Below are positions 48,901 to 61,349 of a DNA stretch of 64,000 nucleotides, in pieces. A program made the position numbers and the translations under genes. Location of the stretch: NCBI GenBank assembly GCA_024345305.1, contig BRON01000018.1:868001-932000 (forward strand), written 5' to 3'. Each line of letters starts with the position of its first letter. The first letter of the stretch is position 1. The notes beneath the pieces are model-generated. The model worked only from the letters and a program-made list of their open reading frames with translations, made no database searches and was not told the DNA's origin. This stretch comes from Mrakia gelida. Taxonomy: Eukaryota > Basidiomycota > Tremellomycetes > Cystofilobasidiales > Mrakiaceae.

Positions 48901-51900
48901 TGGAGTCGAGGGTTTGCCCGAGGAGGAGGAGGAGAAGACTTTCAGGGATCCTTGGAGGAGAAGAAGTGAGGAGAGGGTCGCTAGGGAGATGGGTGGAGAG
49001 GAGAGCAAGCTGAGGGAGATGGGACAGGTGAGTTTTTGAGACGCGTCTTCGTTTTGGCCTCAATCTCGAACGATTCGCTGAACTCTTCTTTCACCTTCCT
49101 TCTTCCAGTCCCAAATCACCACCGATCGACTCGACGTCCTCAACTACGAGATGGAGCTCCTCCACGCCCTCGCCGCCGCTCCCTCCAAGGCGGAACAGCA
49201 CTCGCGAGACCTCGTCCCCATCTTCCTCGCCTTCGCTCGTCCCGTCGCCGTCGACACCTCCGAGGATCCCGAGGACTCCCCCAACGCTCCTCGAATGTCC
49301 CAGCGACTCGTCCACCTCAAGCTCATCGCCTTCCTCGAGCTTTTCGCTAAAATCAAAGGTCCCAAATCCCTCTACCGATCCGAAGAACTCCACTCCCTCT
49401 ACCTCGACCTCCTCGCCAAAGGAGAGATCAAGATCCAGAAACTCGCGCTCGAGTGCATCCTCACCTACAAGTCCATCCGAGTCATGCCTTACAAGGACAA
49501 CCTCACGATGCTCCTCGACGACGTTAGGTTCCGGGATCAACTGGCCAAGTTCTCGCTCTCGTACGCGGGAGACTCCATCGACCCTACCCATCGACAGGAG
49601 ATTATCCCTCTTGTCATTCGACTTCTCTACGGACTCATGATCACCAGGAGAGGACGAGCCAGCTCGAGTCAAGGTCCTACGGCAAGGAAGCAAGCCATCC
49701 TCGCTTCGTTCGCGGGATGCACGACGGAGGAACTTGGAACGCTCGTCGGACTCATGCTTGGACCCTTCGGAGCTCTCGAAGCTAAGGCTGGACCTTCGTC
49801 AGGAGGATTCGCCTTCAGCGAGGAGTCGTCGTTCCTCCCAGGGAAGCAACAAGTCGGATACCTCTCGCTCCTCGGAGACGTCCTCAAGCACCTCGGTCCT
49901 CAACTCGTTCCCTTCTGGCCTCGTCTCCTCGGAACCACGATGGAGCTCATCCATCGAGCTCAGAGTCAGCTCTCGTCGAGGAAGTCGGAAGTCGTCGCCG
50001 AGGATCAGGAGGACGTCGAGGTCGACGAGGAAGCAGCAGCCGCTGTCGTCGAGGAAGACGAGGAGGAGGACGAGGACGCGACGACCGGAGGACGAACCCA
50101 CCACTCCGCTCCCCTCAGGACGATCCGACAGCTGGGACTCAAGCGGTTCGGAGACTTCTTCCGATCAGCAGCCACCTTCGACTTCGCTCCCTACCTCCCA
50201 GCAGCCTTCTCGTCGTTCATCGGTCCTCGACTCGCCGCTCTCGACAAGGAGAACACTCAGGCTCCCTCGGGTCTCCTCGAGCTCTTCGCCGGATGGTCCA
50301 GCAGACGAGAGTCGATCCCCTTCCTCGTCGAGTACGATGCTCAGGTCCTGGAGAAGATCTACGACTGCCTCACGGCTACCAACGTGAAGCCAGCGGTGAT
50401 ATCCAAGATCTACGACATCGTCGAGCGACTCCTCGCCTTCACGGCAGAGGAAGCGGATCCCCAAGGCTACGTTCGACAGAAGGTCATCCAACCCTACGTC
50501 GATGGACTCCTCGCCAACCTCGCCGTCCTCGTCGAACGTCCAGTCGGACTTGGACCCGTCAAGGAGGAGCTCGCGAAGAGGCAGATTCGAGTTCTCTCTG
50601 GACTCGCCGCCTTCGTCACCAACGGAACCCAGAGCGGTCGACTCATCTCCCTCCTCTCCCCGATGCTCAGGAAACCCGTCAAGGTCGTCCCCGAGAAGGT
50701 CAAGGTCGACATCCTCCTCATCTTCAAGAACCTCCTCCCTCTCGTTCCCGACTTCTCGGATCCCTCGACGGACTTCTTCCTCCACAACTTCAACCTCCTC
50801 TCCACCCTCTTCCAACTCCTCCGATCTCGTCCAGCTCGTCAAGCCCTCTGCGAGGTGTTCGAGCAGTTCGCCCTCTCGGATCCCACCCTTCGCTCCGTCG
50901 TCGACATCGCCGCGTCCCTCAACTCGTTCTCGGAAAGGAGGATGGAGGAACCCGACTTCGACAGGAGGTTGGCCGCCTTCGCTACGCTCAACGAGGAGCT
51001 CTACCTCACCCTCACCGTCCGAGAATGGCTCCCGATGCTCTACAACATGCTCCACCACGTCCAGGACCCCGAGGAACTCTCCATCCGAGCCAACGCTGCC
51101 TTCTCCATGCGTCGGTTCGTCGAGATCGTCGCCTCCAAACCCAACGACGAAGCCTTTGAGGGAACGTTCCTCCGAGTCCTCTACCCGGGTCTCAGGAACG
51201 GTCTTCGCTCTCGAATCGAGCTCGTCCGAACGGAAATCCTCTCGGTCTTCGCGTCCTCCATCCAACTCTGCACCAACCTCCCTCTCGTCCAGGAGATGAA
51301 GTCCCTCCTCGCAGGAGGAGACGACGAAGCTTCCTTCTTCACCAACATCCATCACATCCAAACCCATCGACGAACTCGAGCTCTTCGACGACTTTCGGAA
51401 CTCTGCGACGAAGGGGAGCTGAGGAGTTCGACGTTGGCGGATATCTTCCTCCCGCTCATCAGTCACTTCATCACCGGTGCGAGCGAGAAGAGCGATCATC
51501 ATCTCGTCAACGAGGCGATTCTGGCGACGGGAAGGATATCGAGGCAGTTGGCTTGGGGAGCGTACAACAGTTTGGTTAGGCAGTACATTCGGTTGGCGAA
51601 GGAGAAGACGGAGCAGGAGAAGTTCTTCATCAGGACGGTGGTGGCGTTGTTGGATAACTTCCATTTCGCGATGGAGGATGCGGTGGTGGAGGAGGAGGTT
51701 GTGGTTGAGGGTGGAGATGTGGATGAGGCTGGTGAGTTCGTTTCTTTGGTGTTCGATTTGGGAAGTCGCGTCGAGATTGGTTCGCTGACCTCCCTCTTCC
51801 TTTCCTCTTTCCTTTTCACTCGTTTCTGTAGTCGGAGAAGTCGACGTGAAGTCTGCTGAGGAGATTGCTGCTGCTGAAGCCGAAGTCGCTGCTGCTGGTG

Positions 51901-54900
51901 AGTCTCACACCTCGCTTCTTTTGTCTCTCGACGCGACGAAAGCGAACTTTGACGCGAAACTGACTCGACCTACCCTTTCCTCGCTTTCCCGATCCAGGCC
52001 CCGTCTACCCCAAGACCTCCCAAGCCGTTCGAATCGCCGAAGCTGTCGAGTCGAGACTCCTCCCCTCTCTCCTCCAGTACATCGAGCAGAAGGATGAAAC
52101 CGAGGACTCGATCCGAATCCCCATCGCTCTCGGAGTCGTCAAGGTCGCTCTCAACCTCCCCGAACGATCTCGAGAAGCCCAGATCTCTCGACTCCTCACC
52201 ATCCTCTCCCAGGTCTTCCGATCCAAATCCCAGGAGACTCGAGACCTCGCCAAAGACACCATGATCAAGATCGCCGTCACCCTCGGACCAGAATGGCTCG
52301 CCCAGGTCGTTCGAGAGATGAAGCAGGCTCTCCAACGAGGTCCTCAACTCCACGTCCTCGCTTTCACCATCCACGCCATCCTCGTTCACGTCACCTCCCT
52401 CGCGTCGGAAGAGTTCAGCGATCTCGATGATTGCGTCGTCGACGTCGTCAACATCGCCGCCGAAGTCATCTTTGGAGAGTCGGGGAAGGATCTTCAAGCG
52501 GAAGGATTCAAGACCAAGATGAGGGAGGTCAGGACGTCGACCTCGAAGGGTCTCGACACGTTCCAGCTCGTCGCTCGACTCATTTCGCCACCCAAGATGA
52601 GCCAGCTCCTTCTCCCTCTTCGAGAGGTCCTCCAGACGACGGCGACCCTCAAGGTCCTCCAGCAGGCCGACGACGTTCTTCGACGAATCGCCAGTGGACT
52701 CAACTCGAACGAACGACTCAACCCCGGAGAGCTCCTCGTCCTCGTCCACACCCTCGTCGGCCAGAACGCCATGTTCCTCAAGCCCAAGGCTAGGTCTACG
52801 AAGGTCGAGCGAGCCAAGAAGAGCTTCCACGTCGACATGAAGAGGTCGGTAGCCAAGGACGTCGACCACTACGCCGCCAACGCTCACAAGTTCGTCGCTT
52901 TCGGACTCGAGCTCTTCGTCACTGGATTCCGTCGAGGAAGGTTCGACTTCGCCGATTCCGACATCCTCGATCGACTCGAACCTCTCGTCAACATCATCGG
53001 GAACACGCTCTACGCTGGAGACTCTCAAGTCGTCGTTCTGGGATGCAAATCGACAGCAGCCCTCGTCAAGTGTCCCATCGAGACGGTCGCCACCTCCCTC
53101 CCTACCCTCGTCCAACAGATCTTCCTCATCGTCAAGCAGTCCGGAGGAACCGAATCGGAGGTCTCCCAAGCAGCTCTCAAGACGCTCGCCGTCATCCTTC
53201 GAGATTGCAAGGCCGTCGAGATCAACGAGAAGCAGCTCACCTACCTTCTCGAAGTCATCACACCGGATCTCGAGGATCCTTCGAGGCAGGCTACCCTCTT
53301 CGCTCTCCTTCGGTCCATCATCTCGAGGAAGTTTGTCGTCGCCGACATCTACGATCTCATGGACAAGGTCTCGGAGGTGATGGTCACGTCGCAGTCGCCT
53401 CACGTCCAGGAGCTCTGTCGGATCTCGCTCATGCAGTTCCTCCTCGACTACCCCCAAGGGAAGGGAAGGCTGAAGAAGCAGATGCAGTTCCTCGCCAAGA
53501 ACCTCTCGTACGTCTACGAGAGCGGTCGTCTCTCGGTCATGGAACTCCTCAGCGCCGTCCTTCACAAGTTCTCGGTCGAGCTCGTCCACGAGTACTCGGA
53601 CCTCTTCTTCGTCGGACTCGTCATGGTCATCGCCAACGATGACTCGGTCAAGTGTCGAGAGATGGCAGCTGAACTCGTCAAGAACCTCCTCCCTCGACTG
53701 GACGAAGAAGGAATCTCCAAAACCGTCGCGACCCTCCACACCTGGGCTTCCCAAACCTCCCAACCTCAACTCCCTCGACTCGCCTCCCAAGTCTTCGGAC
53801 TCGTCCTCGACTGCCTCAAGGCCGACGCTTCCCCCTACGCCTCCCTCATTCGAATCGATCTCCAATCCATCCTCTCCCTCTCCGCTACCTCCCTCGAAGC
53901 GTTCGAAACCGCTCAGGACGATCCCTCGCCCTTCGACATGGAACTCGACGAGGATCTCGACTGGCAACTCCCTTACCAATCCCTCTCCACCCTCGCCAAA
54001 CTCCTCAAATCCTTCCCCGAACTCATCCCCTCCATCGAATGGAGTCCCATCATCGGTCACCTCCTCTTCCCTCACGCCTGGGTTCGACTCGCGGCAGCGA
54101 GACTCGTCGGAACCCTCTTCGGATCGATGCCTCCCTCGTTCGACCTCGCGCACACCTCCCCGAGCGACGATGGACCTCTCCAACCTCGAGGACTGTTCGA
54201 TATCGCCAGGAAGAGTTTGCTTCAGCTCAAGGGAGAGAGCATCGACGAGGCGTTGGCGATGCAGGTCGTCAAGAACGTTGTCTTCCTCGGGAGGTGTTTC
54301 GGAATGGGACCTGGATTGCCTTTCACGCCTCCGGTCGTGGAGGAGGTCGTCGAGGAGGAGGAGGAAGATGATGGAGTTCCCGTTGTTGATGAGAACGGAG
54401 AGGCGATCGAGGAGCCTGAGGAGAAGGCGCCGGTGGATGAGGACGAGGAGATGTCGGAGGAGGTTGCAACGAGGAGAGCGTTGGAGAACCCTCTCGCTTG
54501 GTTGTTCACCAAGCTCTCCCAGTCGGCAAGGCATATCCTCATCACAAGACCTGCCGTTCACGGAGCTGTTTCGGTGAGTACACTTCGCTCCTTCTTGGAC
54601 TCGTCGCGTTGAAGGAACGAGAACTGACGAGCGACGCGACTCTTCCCTCCTTTCGTTCGTTCAGCCTCAACGAGCCCTCCCCATCCTCTCCATCTTCCGA
54701 CTCTTCGCCGCTCTCGCTTCAGTTCTCGAACCCAAACGGACCGAGCAGTTCCTCATGCAGATCCTGCATCCCGTTCAACGAGTTCTCGACGACGATCAGA
54801 AGGCCGATGGTTCGTCTTCGCTCTCCCTTCCTTTCCTCTTCCTTCTTCGTTCTTCGTCGCTGACTCCATCCTTATTTCCTTTCTTCGCCCTCGTTCGCTT

Positions 54901-55315
54901 CCACAGAGGAGATGCGAAACCTCGCCACCGAACTCCAAGCCCTCGTTCAAGCTAAGGTCGGAGTCTCAGCGTTCTCGTCCGTTTGGAACTCCATCACTCG
55001 AGGTCGAGCTCTCAAGAGGCAGGCTCGTCGATACGAGAGGGTCGTTAAGGTGTGTTTCCCTTCCCTCCCTCTTTTTCTTCTCCGTCTGTCGCTTCTCGCT
55101 TCGTTCTCATCCCACGATCGTCGCTGACTCTCCTCTCCTCGTCGTCGTCGCAGACCACCACCGATCCTCAGTTCGCCGCTCAGAGGAAGCAGTACAAGCA
55201 GGACTCGAAGAAGGAGTCGCACAAGAGGAAGATTCACGGGTTTGCTAGCACCAAGCTTAGGGAGAGACCGACGAAGTTGAGGAGAACTAGGGATCCGATG
55301 ACGAACGACGATTGA
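45955..55315 (+). CDS. UTP20: UTP20, SSU processome HEAT-repeat scaffold (DRIM domain)
   Basis: Giant U3 snoRNP/SSU-processome component required for 18S rRNA maturation in the nucleolus. The start gives MPAPTKDSAARRHKFTSLAA followed by QHINIVKKQID, the typical UTP20 N-terminus. About twelve introns lie mostly in the first 3 kb and last 1 kb; two exons of about 2.6 kb each are uninterrupted. The DRIM region includes DVLNYEMELLHAL, LHSLYLDLLAKGEIKIQKLA, LECILTYKSIRVMPYKDNL and EEDEEEDED. Further HEAT-like helices follow, and the C-terminus is very basic (RRYERVVK, KKESHKRKIHGFASTKL, RERPTKLRRTRDP). The estimated length of about 2,750 aa is close to human UTP20 (about 2,785) and longer than yeast. 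GACGCGTC occurs in introns at 47310-47317 and 49040-49047 but in none of the exons. Confidence 0.95.
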
Positions 55316-55777
55316 GGAGGGCGAGGGAACGAGGAGGGGTTTGAGTTTCGGTTCGTGTTGGTAGCATTTTTCTCTGAGTTTTTGAGTTGGGTTCATCTTT
55401 TTGCTTTCGATATCTGTAGTGTTGTACAGTGTTTTTGGATCTAGTAGAATCGCATGGTCTTCGTTTACATCTATTGGAGGGAAGAGAGAGAGAGAGAGCG
55501 AGGTCGAGTTGAACTGGACGCGTCGTGTTTCCGTTGACAGCTCAGAATTGCTCTTTGAATCTCCCCCTCGATCTCGAACACGTATGGATCTTCGAAGGCG
55601 TTCAGGCTCGTCCCTGGTCCGACGTCGGCTTTTGATACCTACCCTCACTCACAAAGATTTCTTCCTCGACCACTGACGCGCCAGATGAATTGACGACCTT
55701 TCAACTCGATCGTCCTTTCTGCCTTCTCTCCCCCAACCAACCCCCTCTCTCGCCTTCAAACTCTCCCTATCATCAGG
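55316..55777. other. Intergenic region UTP20 / small hypothetical
   Basis: 462 bp between same-strand genes. A (GA)n-like stretch near 55484-55498, and one GACGCGTC at 55517-55524. The last 80 bp are CT-rich. No gene seen. Confidence 0.45.
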
Positions 55778-56411
55778 ATGGACGAGGAGAGTCGAGCCGT
55801 CCTTGCAAACTTGACTCGCTTGTACGAACCCTTTCCTTCCTCCTGCAGCTCGACTACTCGACCGAAACGATGTCGAATCTGACCTCTGACCCGTCCTTCC
55901 TTCTCTCGCTTCCCCTACAGCTCCATCGAGTCCCTCCCAGCTCCAAGACACACTCCCTTCTACCTCGAGGACGGAAAGACCGTCGCTACCTTCTCGGACG
56001 AGTTCGTGGAGTGGTTGAAACAAAACTACACCCCCGATGATCAGAAGAGCATTGAGTACGCGTTCTGGTTTGGGGAGACAATGCAGAGACGTGAGTCTAA
56101 TGGGAGGAGAGGGCTTTTGTATATAGAGTGGGACTGATGGAGTGTGTCTTCGTTGAGGGGGCAGTGACTCAAAAGGAGTTCACTCAGAGGTTGGACGGTG
56201 AGTTTCAGGCGACGCGTCGTGGCTCCTCTTTCCTTCCCTTTCGGGCCTCTTCAAAATAGTCACGACCAGCGAGCCTGCGCTGAGTTCTATGTCTCACTTT
56301 TGTCTAGCGAATCTCGCTCGAATAGCTCAGAAAAAGGCGTCGTGCTCGACTGGAAAATCGAAGGACGATCCCGTCAAGCTGAGTGCGACTGGATCGCTTC
56401 GCTTGCCCTAG
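55778..56411 (+). CDS. Small hypothetical protein, 116 aa
   Basis: Not recognised. Four exons (55778-55821, 55921-56090, 56165-56197, 56308-56411) join in phase to 116 aa. The core RFSIESLPAPRHTPFYLEDG followed by KTVATFSDEFVEWLKQNYTP is ordered-looking and is followed by YAFWFGETMQRLTQKEFTQR, predicted helical. The C-terminus is short, basic and Ser-rich. Donors are GTACGA, GTGAGT and GTGAGT; the third intron carries GACGCGTC (56211-56218). Small size and clean splicing suggest a real gene, but with no identifiable function. It is the last gene I can model before the gene-poor part of the window. Confidence 0.5.
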
Positions 56412-58260
56412 ATTAGTTGAAATCGTTGGGAAACTCGGATTAATGGAAGCGATGGTTTTCTCGCCAAAGATGGGAGCGATAAGAGTTCATCTTAGGACGG
56501 AAAGGAGGAAAGGATCAAAGAGAAGCGACGCGTCGTCGACTCGTTCTGGTGCCGATTTAGCCTGTTTCATCAAAGCTATCCCTCGACCTTGTTTATCGAA
56601 GTCACTGCGCTTGTGAGCCTCTTCGGAGAAGCGGCAGAGATCAAAGACTATGACCTCAAAAAATGCAGGTTACGTAACCTCCCTCTCCCTTTTCAAAGAA
56701 ACGAGACCCGACTTTCGAGTTGACTTCGAACGGCCATCATTTCCCCTTCCTTCCCTCCGCGTTCGTTCGTTCGTTCGTTCGTTCGTTCTCTCGCTCGGTG
56801 AATCATCAGCACAGATGGACGGATGAGATGCCCACGGACTCGAGAGGGCCGGTGTATATACAAGGCAAGTGAGGGAGGAACGAGCGGGAGAAGGGAGGAA
56901 ATTGAGCTCGAAGCTGACGTCGACCTTGTTCTTTCGCTCCCTCGTTCTCTAAAGCTCCCATCCACTCTCCTCACCACCTCCCAGTCCTCTCGCCGATCGC
57001 CTTTTCGCCAACGATTTATAGATCTCTCGCTCTCCCTCGCTTGGATGCTTCGATTCGTCTCGTAGTCGACCATCGAGCTCACAAACTTCCTCCTTCGTTC
57101 GCTCCATCGACTCGCCCTCCTTCCGTCTCCCTCATATCCTCCTGCTCGTTCCCGCCTTTTTGATGGAGGAGAATGAGTTGGAGGTTCGGAGCCGATCGGA
57201 AGGATCGCTGGAGATGGGGGATGGCTTGCCCGTCGCGAGAAGGAGGGAGGGACGGGACGGAGGAGTTGAGCTGGACGAGTCGAAGTGAGTCTCTCGTTCC
57301 TTCGATCGTTCTGCTCCGCCTTTCTTTCCCTCTTTCGGAACCTCTCGACGAGATCTATATCTCGAGGACGACGGCTTACGTCTTCCTGGTGGATGGATCG
57401 TGAACGAGGAGGTCAGACACTGCTCCAATGTCTGTGCTCTGCGTTCTCCTTCGCCCACCTCGACAACGACAACGTCAGCTCACCCTTCTCTCAAGGCCCT
57501 TCTCCCCTTCTCTCGTCCTAGCCCAATCTACACCTCCCAAAAGTCACTCAGATTGGGTAGGGGAAGAAAGCGGACATCGGTCTCGAGAGGAGGGGAAGCG
57601 ATGGCGGAGGACACGCAACGTCGTCACTCACTCACCTTCTTCCCTCTCTCTCCCGCCTTCCTCTCTCTACCTCATCTCTCTTTCCCATCTACTATCATAT
57701 CCATCTCCATCTCTCTCTTTCTCTCTCTCACTTTCCTCCGTTTCTTCCACTCTCGTTCCTCGTCGTCCTCGCAGTTCCCACCCGTCCTCCGCCAGCTCTT
57801 GCGACGTCTCATCCATCGCCGCTCAGACCTGACTCCAGGGCCATGATTCGTGTTGCGTTGGATAAGACGTTCGTGTCCTGGTAGCGGAGGTCGGTTTGGT
57901 CTTCGTATCTGTCGGGTCGACGTCGACGAGACGAGACGAGACACGTCGTCACTCACCTCTCCTCCTCTTTCTTCGTTTTCTCTTCCCTTTTCCTTCGCAT
58001 TTTTCTCTTCACGCAGTCTTCATTGTCTCTTCTTTCTACTTCTTCTCTCCCTTCTCCCTCTCTTGGCTTCCCTCCCCATATCTCTCCTCGTTGGGCCGTC
58101 GTCGACGACTCGTCTGTGAGGATCGAGCGAGGAGCGGGGATGGCGAGGGAACGAGAGCGACGCGACGAAGAGAAGTCAGGTGCTTATCGAGGAACGAGGA
58201 CGAGGTATGATCCAAAGGTGATTCAAGATAGAGGTTAGAAAGTGAAAAGCGAGGCGAACA
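56412..58260. other. Ambiguous region with splice-like signals on both strands
   Basis: No model is convincing. On the plus strand an ATG at 57163 opens a 40-codon acidic frame ending at a GTGAGT donor near 57287. On the minus strand a donor and acceptor around 57905-57955 (GTGAGTGACG ... CCGACAG) flank a protein-like stretch (YEDQTDLRYQDTNVLSNATR). This can be joined in phase to Lys/Glu-rich exons up to about 58110. The minus strand is strongly purine-rich, which lowers stop-codon frequency and makes open frames cheap. One GACGCGTC at 56527-56534. Confidence 0.25.
56761..56788. repeat. Tetranucleotide microsatellite (GTTC)7
   Basis: Seven perfect tandem copies of GTTC in non-coding DNA. The word GTTCG is also frequent right after exons as part of the GTTCGT donor in this genome. 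Confidence 0.95.
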
Positions 58261-61200
58261 TATTTAAGGGAGGCGAAGCGATCAAAGGGAAGAAAGAACA
58301 AAAGACTTTGAAGGCTGAAACGATAACAGGGGAAGAGTTATGAACAAAGGGACAAAGGCAGAACGCGTAGCTGAGAACAAAGGACTAGTAGCGGTGAAAG
58401 GGAAGTAGGGGGAAGAAAGGGAAAGAGTAAGGGAGAGTGAAACAAGAAGGAGCTGAAACCTGATTCCCTGACATCGTCCCTCCTCCTCCTGTTCAACTCT
58501 TTGTCCCCTTGCTCTTTCAGTCCTCATTGAGACATTCCGGGAGACACTCTCGGTTAGATTGGATGGGACGTCCAAGTCGTATGGGAGATATCGAGTTGGC
58601 AAGGACAGAGCGCTTTGGGCGAGAGGGCGAAGCGAACCGACGAGATGAAGAACGACACGTCGCTCTCCCTCGGCTCCTCCCCCTTTTCCTCCTTTCCACC
58701 GGTTTGCTTCATCTTTCCTCCCCTCACGCTCAAGTTCCATTCCGTCTTATACTAGTGCTCTTCAACTCTCCCTTCTCTTCTCTTTCCCCTGAACCCAAAG
58801 CAAAACACGACGCGTCGGGTCGTCGATTCCCCTAGACCTCCGCCTCGTCTTTAGCCCTTCGTCCCCGTTTCGCTTCAAGACCTCACTCACGAATTAGGAA
58901 GTCCCTGACCTGAATCCCTGGGTGAGGGGCTGAAGTGCGGGTGGGACGTTGGGTGGAAGACGAGCTCTTCCCTCACCCGTCCGACTTTGACCGAAACGAG
59001 CAAACAGCGTGGAGTTTTCTTCTCTTCCTCGCCTTTCGTTCGGAGCCTTGATTCTGGTCAAACACTCTCTGTTGGAAGCGTACACTTTGGTCTCAACTTC
59101 ATTCTCGGATAAAGAGGAGATGAGACCGGCCTAACCCTAACGGACCAGCTGCCTCAGAGGTCGAGCGAGATCGAGTCACGTCGTTTATTCTTCCCACTCC
59201 TTCTTTCACTTCACGTGTTTGAACATCTTTCACGCGTGACTCCTCTGTGTCGAAGTCTTGTCCTCTGCTCTCCCTCCTCTGATAGAGCTCTCAGGAGCTT
59301 TCCAAACGGAGAAGGAGAGCGGAAGCGACACGTCGTTGGCAGAGATTGCACGCGTCATCTCCTTCCCTTTCATCCCTTTCCTTTGTCCCCTGCTTGCGGT
59401 GATGCGTCCATCTCCTCTAGATCCGTCTTCCAATTCGCTCTCAACTTGTCTCTCTGCACAAGAGGAGAGTGAGAGCGACAAATTGGGAAGGATCAGAGGT
59501 TGAGTCGTGTCGCGTCCCTCTTTGCTTTTTTTTCTCCTTCTCCCTTCTCTCTTTCTCTCTGCGTCTCCGACGGCTCAAATTCCCACTCTAGGTCAATCTA
59601 TAGCGCGCTCTTGCCTCCGCTCAGCTCATCCTCAACGAGTCAAGGAGGCAAGAGCGGCTCGACACGTCGACACAGAAATCGAGCTCATCTCTTGCCCGTC
59701 GACGTTTCCTCTCGGGTCATCTCTCAGTTCTCTTCATCTGAACAACACGGTCTCCTCTCCCAAGATCGTTGTGTTGTATCCGCTCTCTCACATAATTTCT
59801 GCAGCCGAGCGAGCGGATTTGCCCGGCGCCTCTTAGAAGTCAACACGTCCCCTTTCCACGTCGTCTCTAACGGTATGCGCCCCGTTCCAACGCGTTGGAA
59901 CGGGCCCCTGCGTACCCTCGAGGGTACGCATGCGTACCCTCCGACCGTTCCAACAGGCTTTCCGGAGGGTACGCAACCTGCGCTGCTTCGTTTTTCCCTC
60001 CCCTCCCCACCGAATCGCAAACGGGAAAAACGACCAGCGAGATCTACCTATGAAGCACAATGTATCAGAAGCACAGCTCTATATCGTGAGATCTGCATCG
60101 CCGACAGCTATTCTACCGAGAGGTACCTCAAAACGAAGGAGAGGGCGAGCTCGAGCTGACTTCCGCGAGTTCTTTTCGGAGGAGCTCCATCCTCTCTCTT
60201 TCAGCTTCTCTGTATACTCAAGGCCGAAACCGCGGATTGTAAAGGGCTGGAGTCGTTCGTACGTAGCTCTATTATGTCCCGTAAAGAGGGCTTAGCTCTA
60301 GAGTGAAGATTTGCCGACGTCTCGAGGTTGAAACGTATGAGCCCAAGCTCACCTCCCAGCTCCTCCTCCTTTCTCCTATGCGAGTCTGAGCCTCGTGGTA
60401 GGAAAAGTTGCTCGCTTGAAGGGGGAACGTGTTCTCTATACCCGGCCTCCTGGCTAATCTGTTTTCAGATTTCGATTTACTGCTAGAATTGTTGCGCAGC
60501 GGCAGCGAACCTGTCGATGGAAGGGCCCTCTCGTTCGTTCAAGCTCAACCCCCATCTTCCCTTGCCCCTCGCTCTATACATGCGCTTCCCCCTTGCCCCT
60601 CCTTCTCCATTATGAGTCTATGGTAGTATAGGAGTAACCCTATCCACCTTTTATCTTTCGCCAGGGCTGGATGCAGGAGAAAATGAGCTCGATCAATGTG
60701 AGCTCCACCTCCACCTCCTCCCCTTCCTTCCCTCCATCTTCTCTCCTTCCGTTCTCCTCACCTCTTGCTCGGATCTCAATGGGACTTCGGGGGTATAGTA
60801 GGGCAGCTAGGGAGCCTAGGTGGGAGGTCTCAGATTTCGAGGGATGTATATGGCTGATGCTCGTCGCTCATGGAGTCATGTTGAGCTTGACTCTCCTTCC
60901 TCCCATGCTTCCCCATGCAGTCCTGACTCTCGTACCAACTCTATCCTCTCGTTCTTTCTTTCCTACCACCCTAGTATACCTCCTCTTCCATCGCGAAACA
61001 CTCCCACTACCCCTCTTGCTCCACCTCTCCCTCCCTCGACCTCCCCACTCCATGCGCTGGCAGCTCGACCTTTCTCCTTCCTTTCCTTTGTCGAAGCTGT
61101 CGAGACGAGTTCTTGCTCCCTTTCCTCCCTTCTGGCGAATTCATACGGCTTATATATAGTGGGCCCATAGGTGGAGAAGCAGAGGGATGCTGTAGGAGTG

Positions 61201-61349
61201 TTGGAAGGCCTCTCTCGGTCGTCGAGTCGGCTTGCGTTGAGCTCACCTCTCCTCCCCTTCCCTCCATCTCGACCTTGCCTCCCTTCAACGTTCGTCAGTT
61301 CTTCCCTGGCACTGCTATATGACCTACTTATGACCTCGTATCGCTTCGC
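58261..61349. other. Gene-poor region before the satellite array
   Basis: About 3.1 kb with no gene I can support. All open frames are below about 220 codons, lack family features and largely follow CT-rich composition. Contains one GACGCGTC (58809-58816), a two-unit telomere-like CCTAACCCTAAC (59130-59141) and the palindrome cluster listed separately. It may be regulatory, subtelomeric or pericentric DNA. Confidence 0.45.
59881..59974. repeat. Cluster of overlapping perfect palindromes
   Basis: Within 94 bp: a perfect 24-bp palindrome at 59881-59904 (half CCCGTTCCAACG), a perfect 20-bp palindrome at 59910-59929 (half GCGTACCCTC), and a perfect 22-bp palindrome at 59920-59941 that reuses the right arm of the previous one. 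A 12-bp inverted repeat also occurs at 59932-59943 and 59963-59974 (GCGTACCCTCCG). Its loop contains a third copy of CCGTTCCAAC. Overlap makes some hairpins mutually exclusive. Confidence 0.9.

Noticed and set aside
50165..51664. 499-codon minus-strand open frame
   Set aside because: Also antisense to a UTP20 exon, with the same codon-bias explanation.
51970..54561. 863-codon open frame on the minus strand
   Set aside because: It is the exact complement of a long UTP20 exon. The gene's strong C/G third-position bias (many CTC, GAC, TCG codons) removes stops from the antisense frame. The predicted protein is low-complexity Glu/Asp/Arg/Leu without family features.
59130..59141. Telomere repeat (CCTAACCCTAAC)
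   Set aside because: Only two units. It could be chance and is not at a sequence end.
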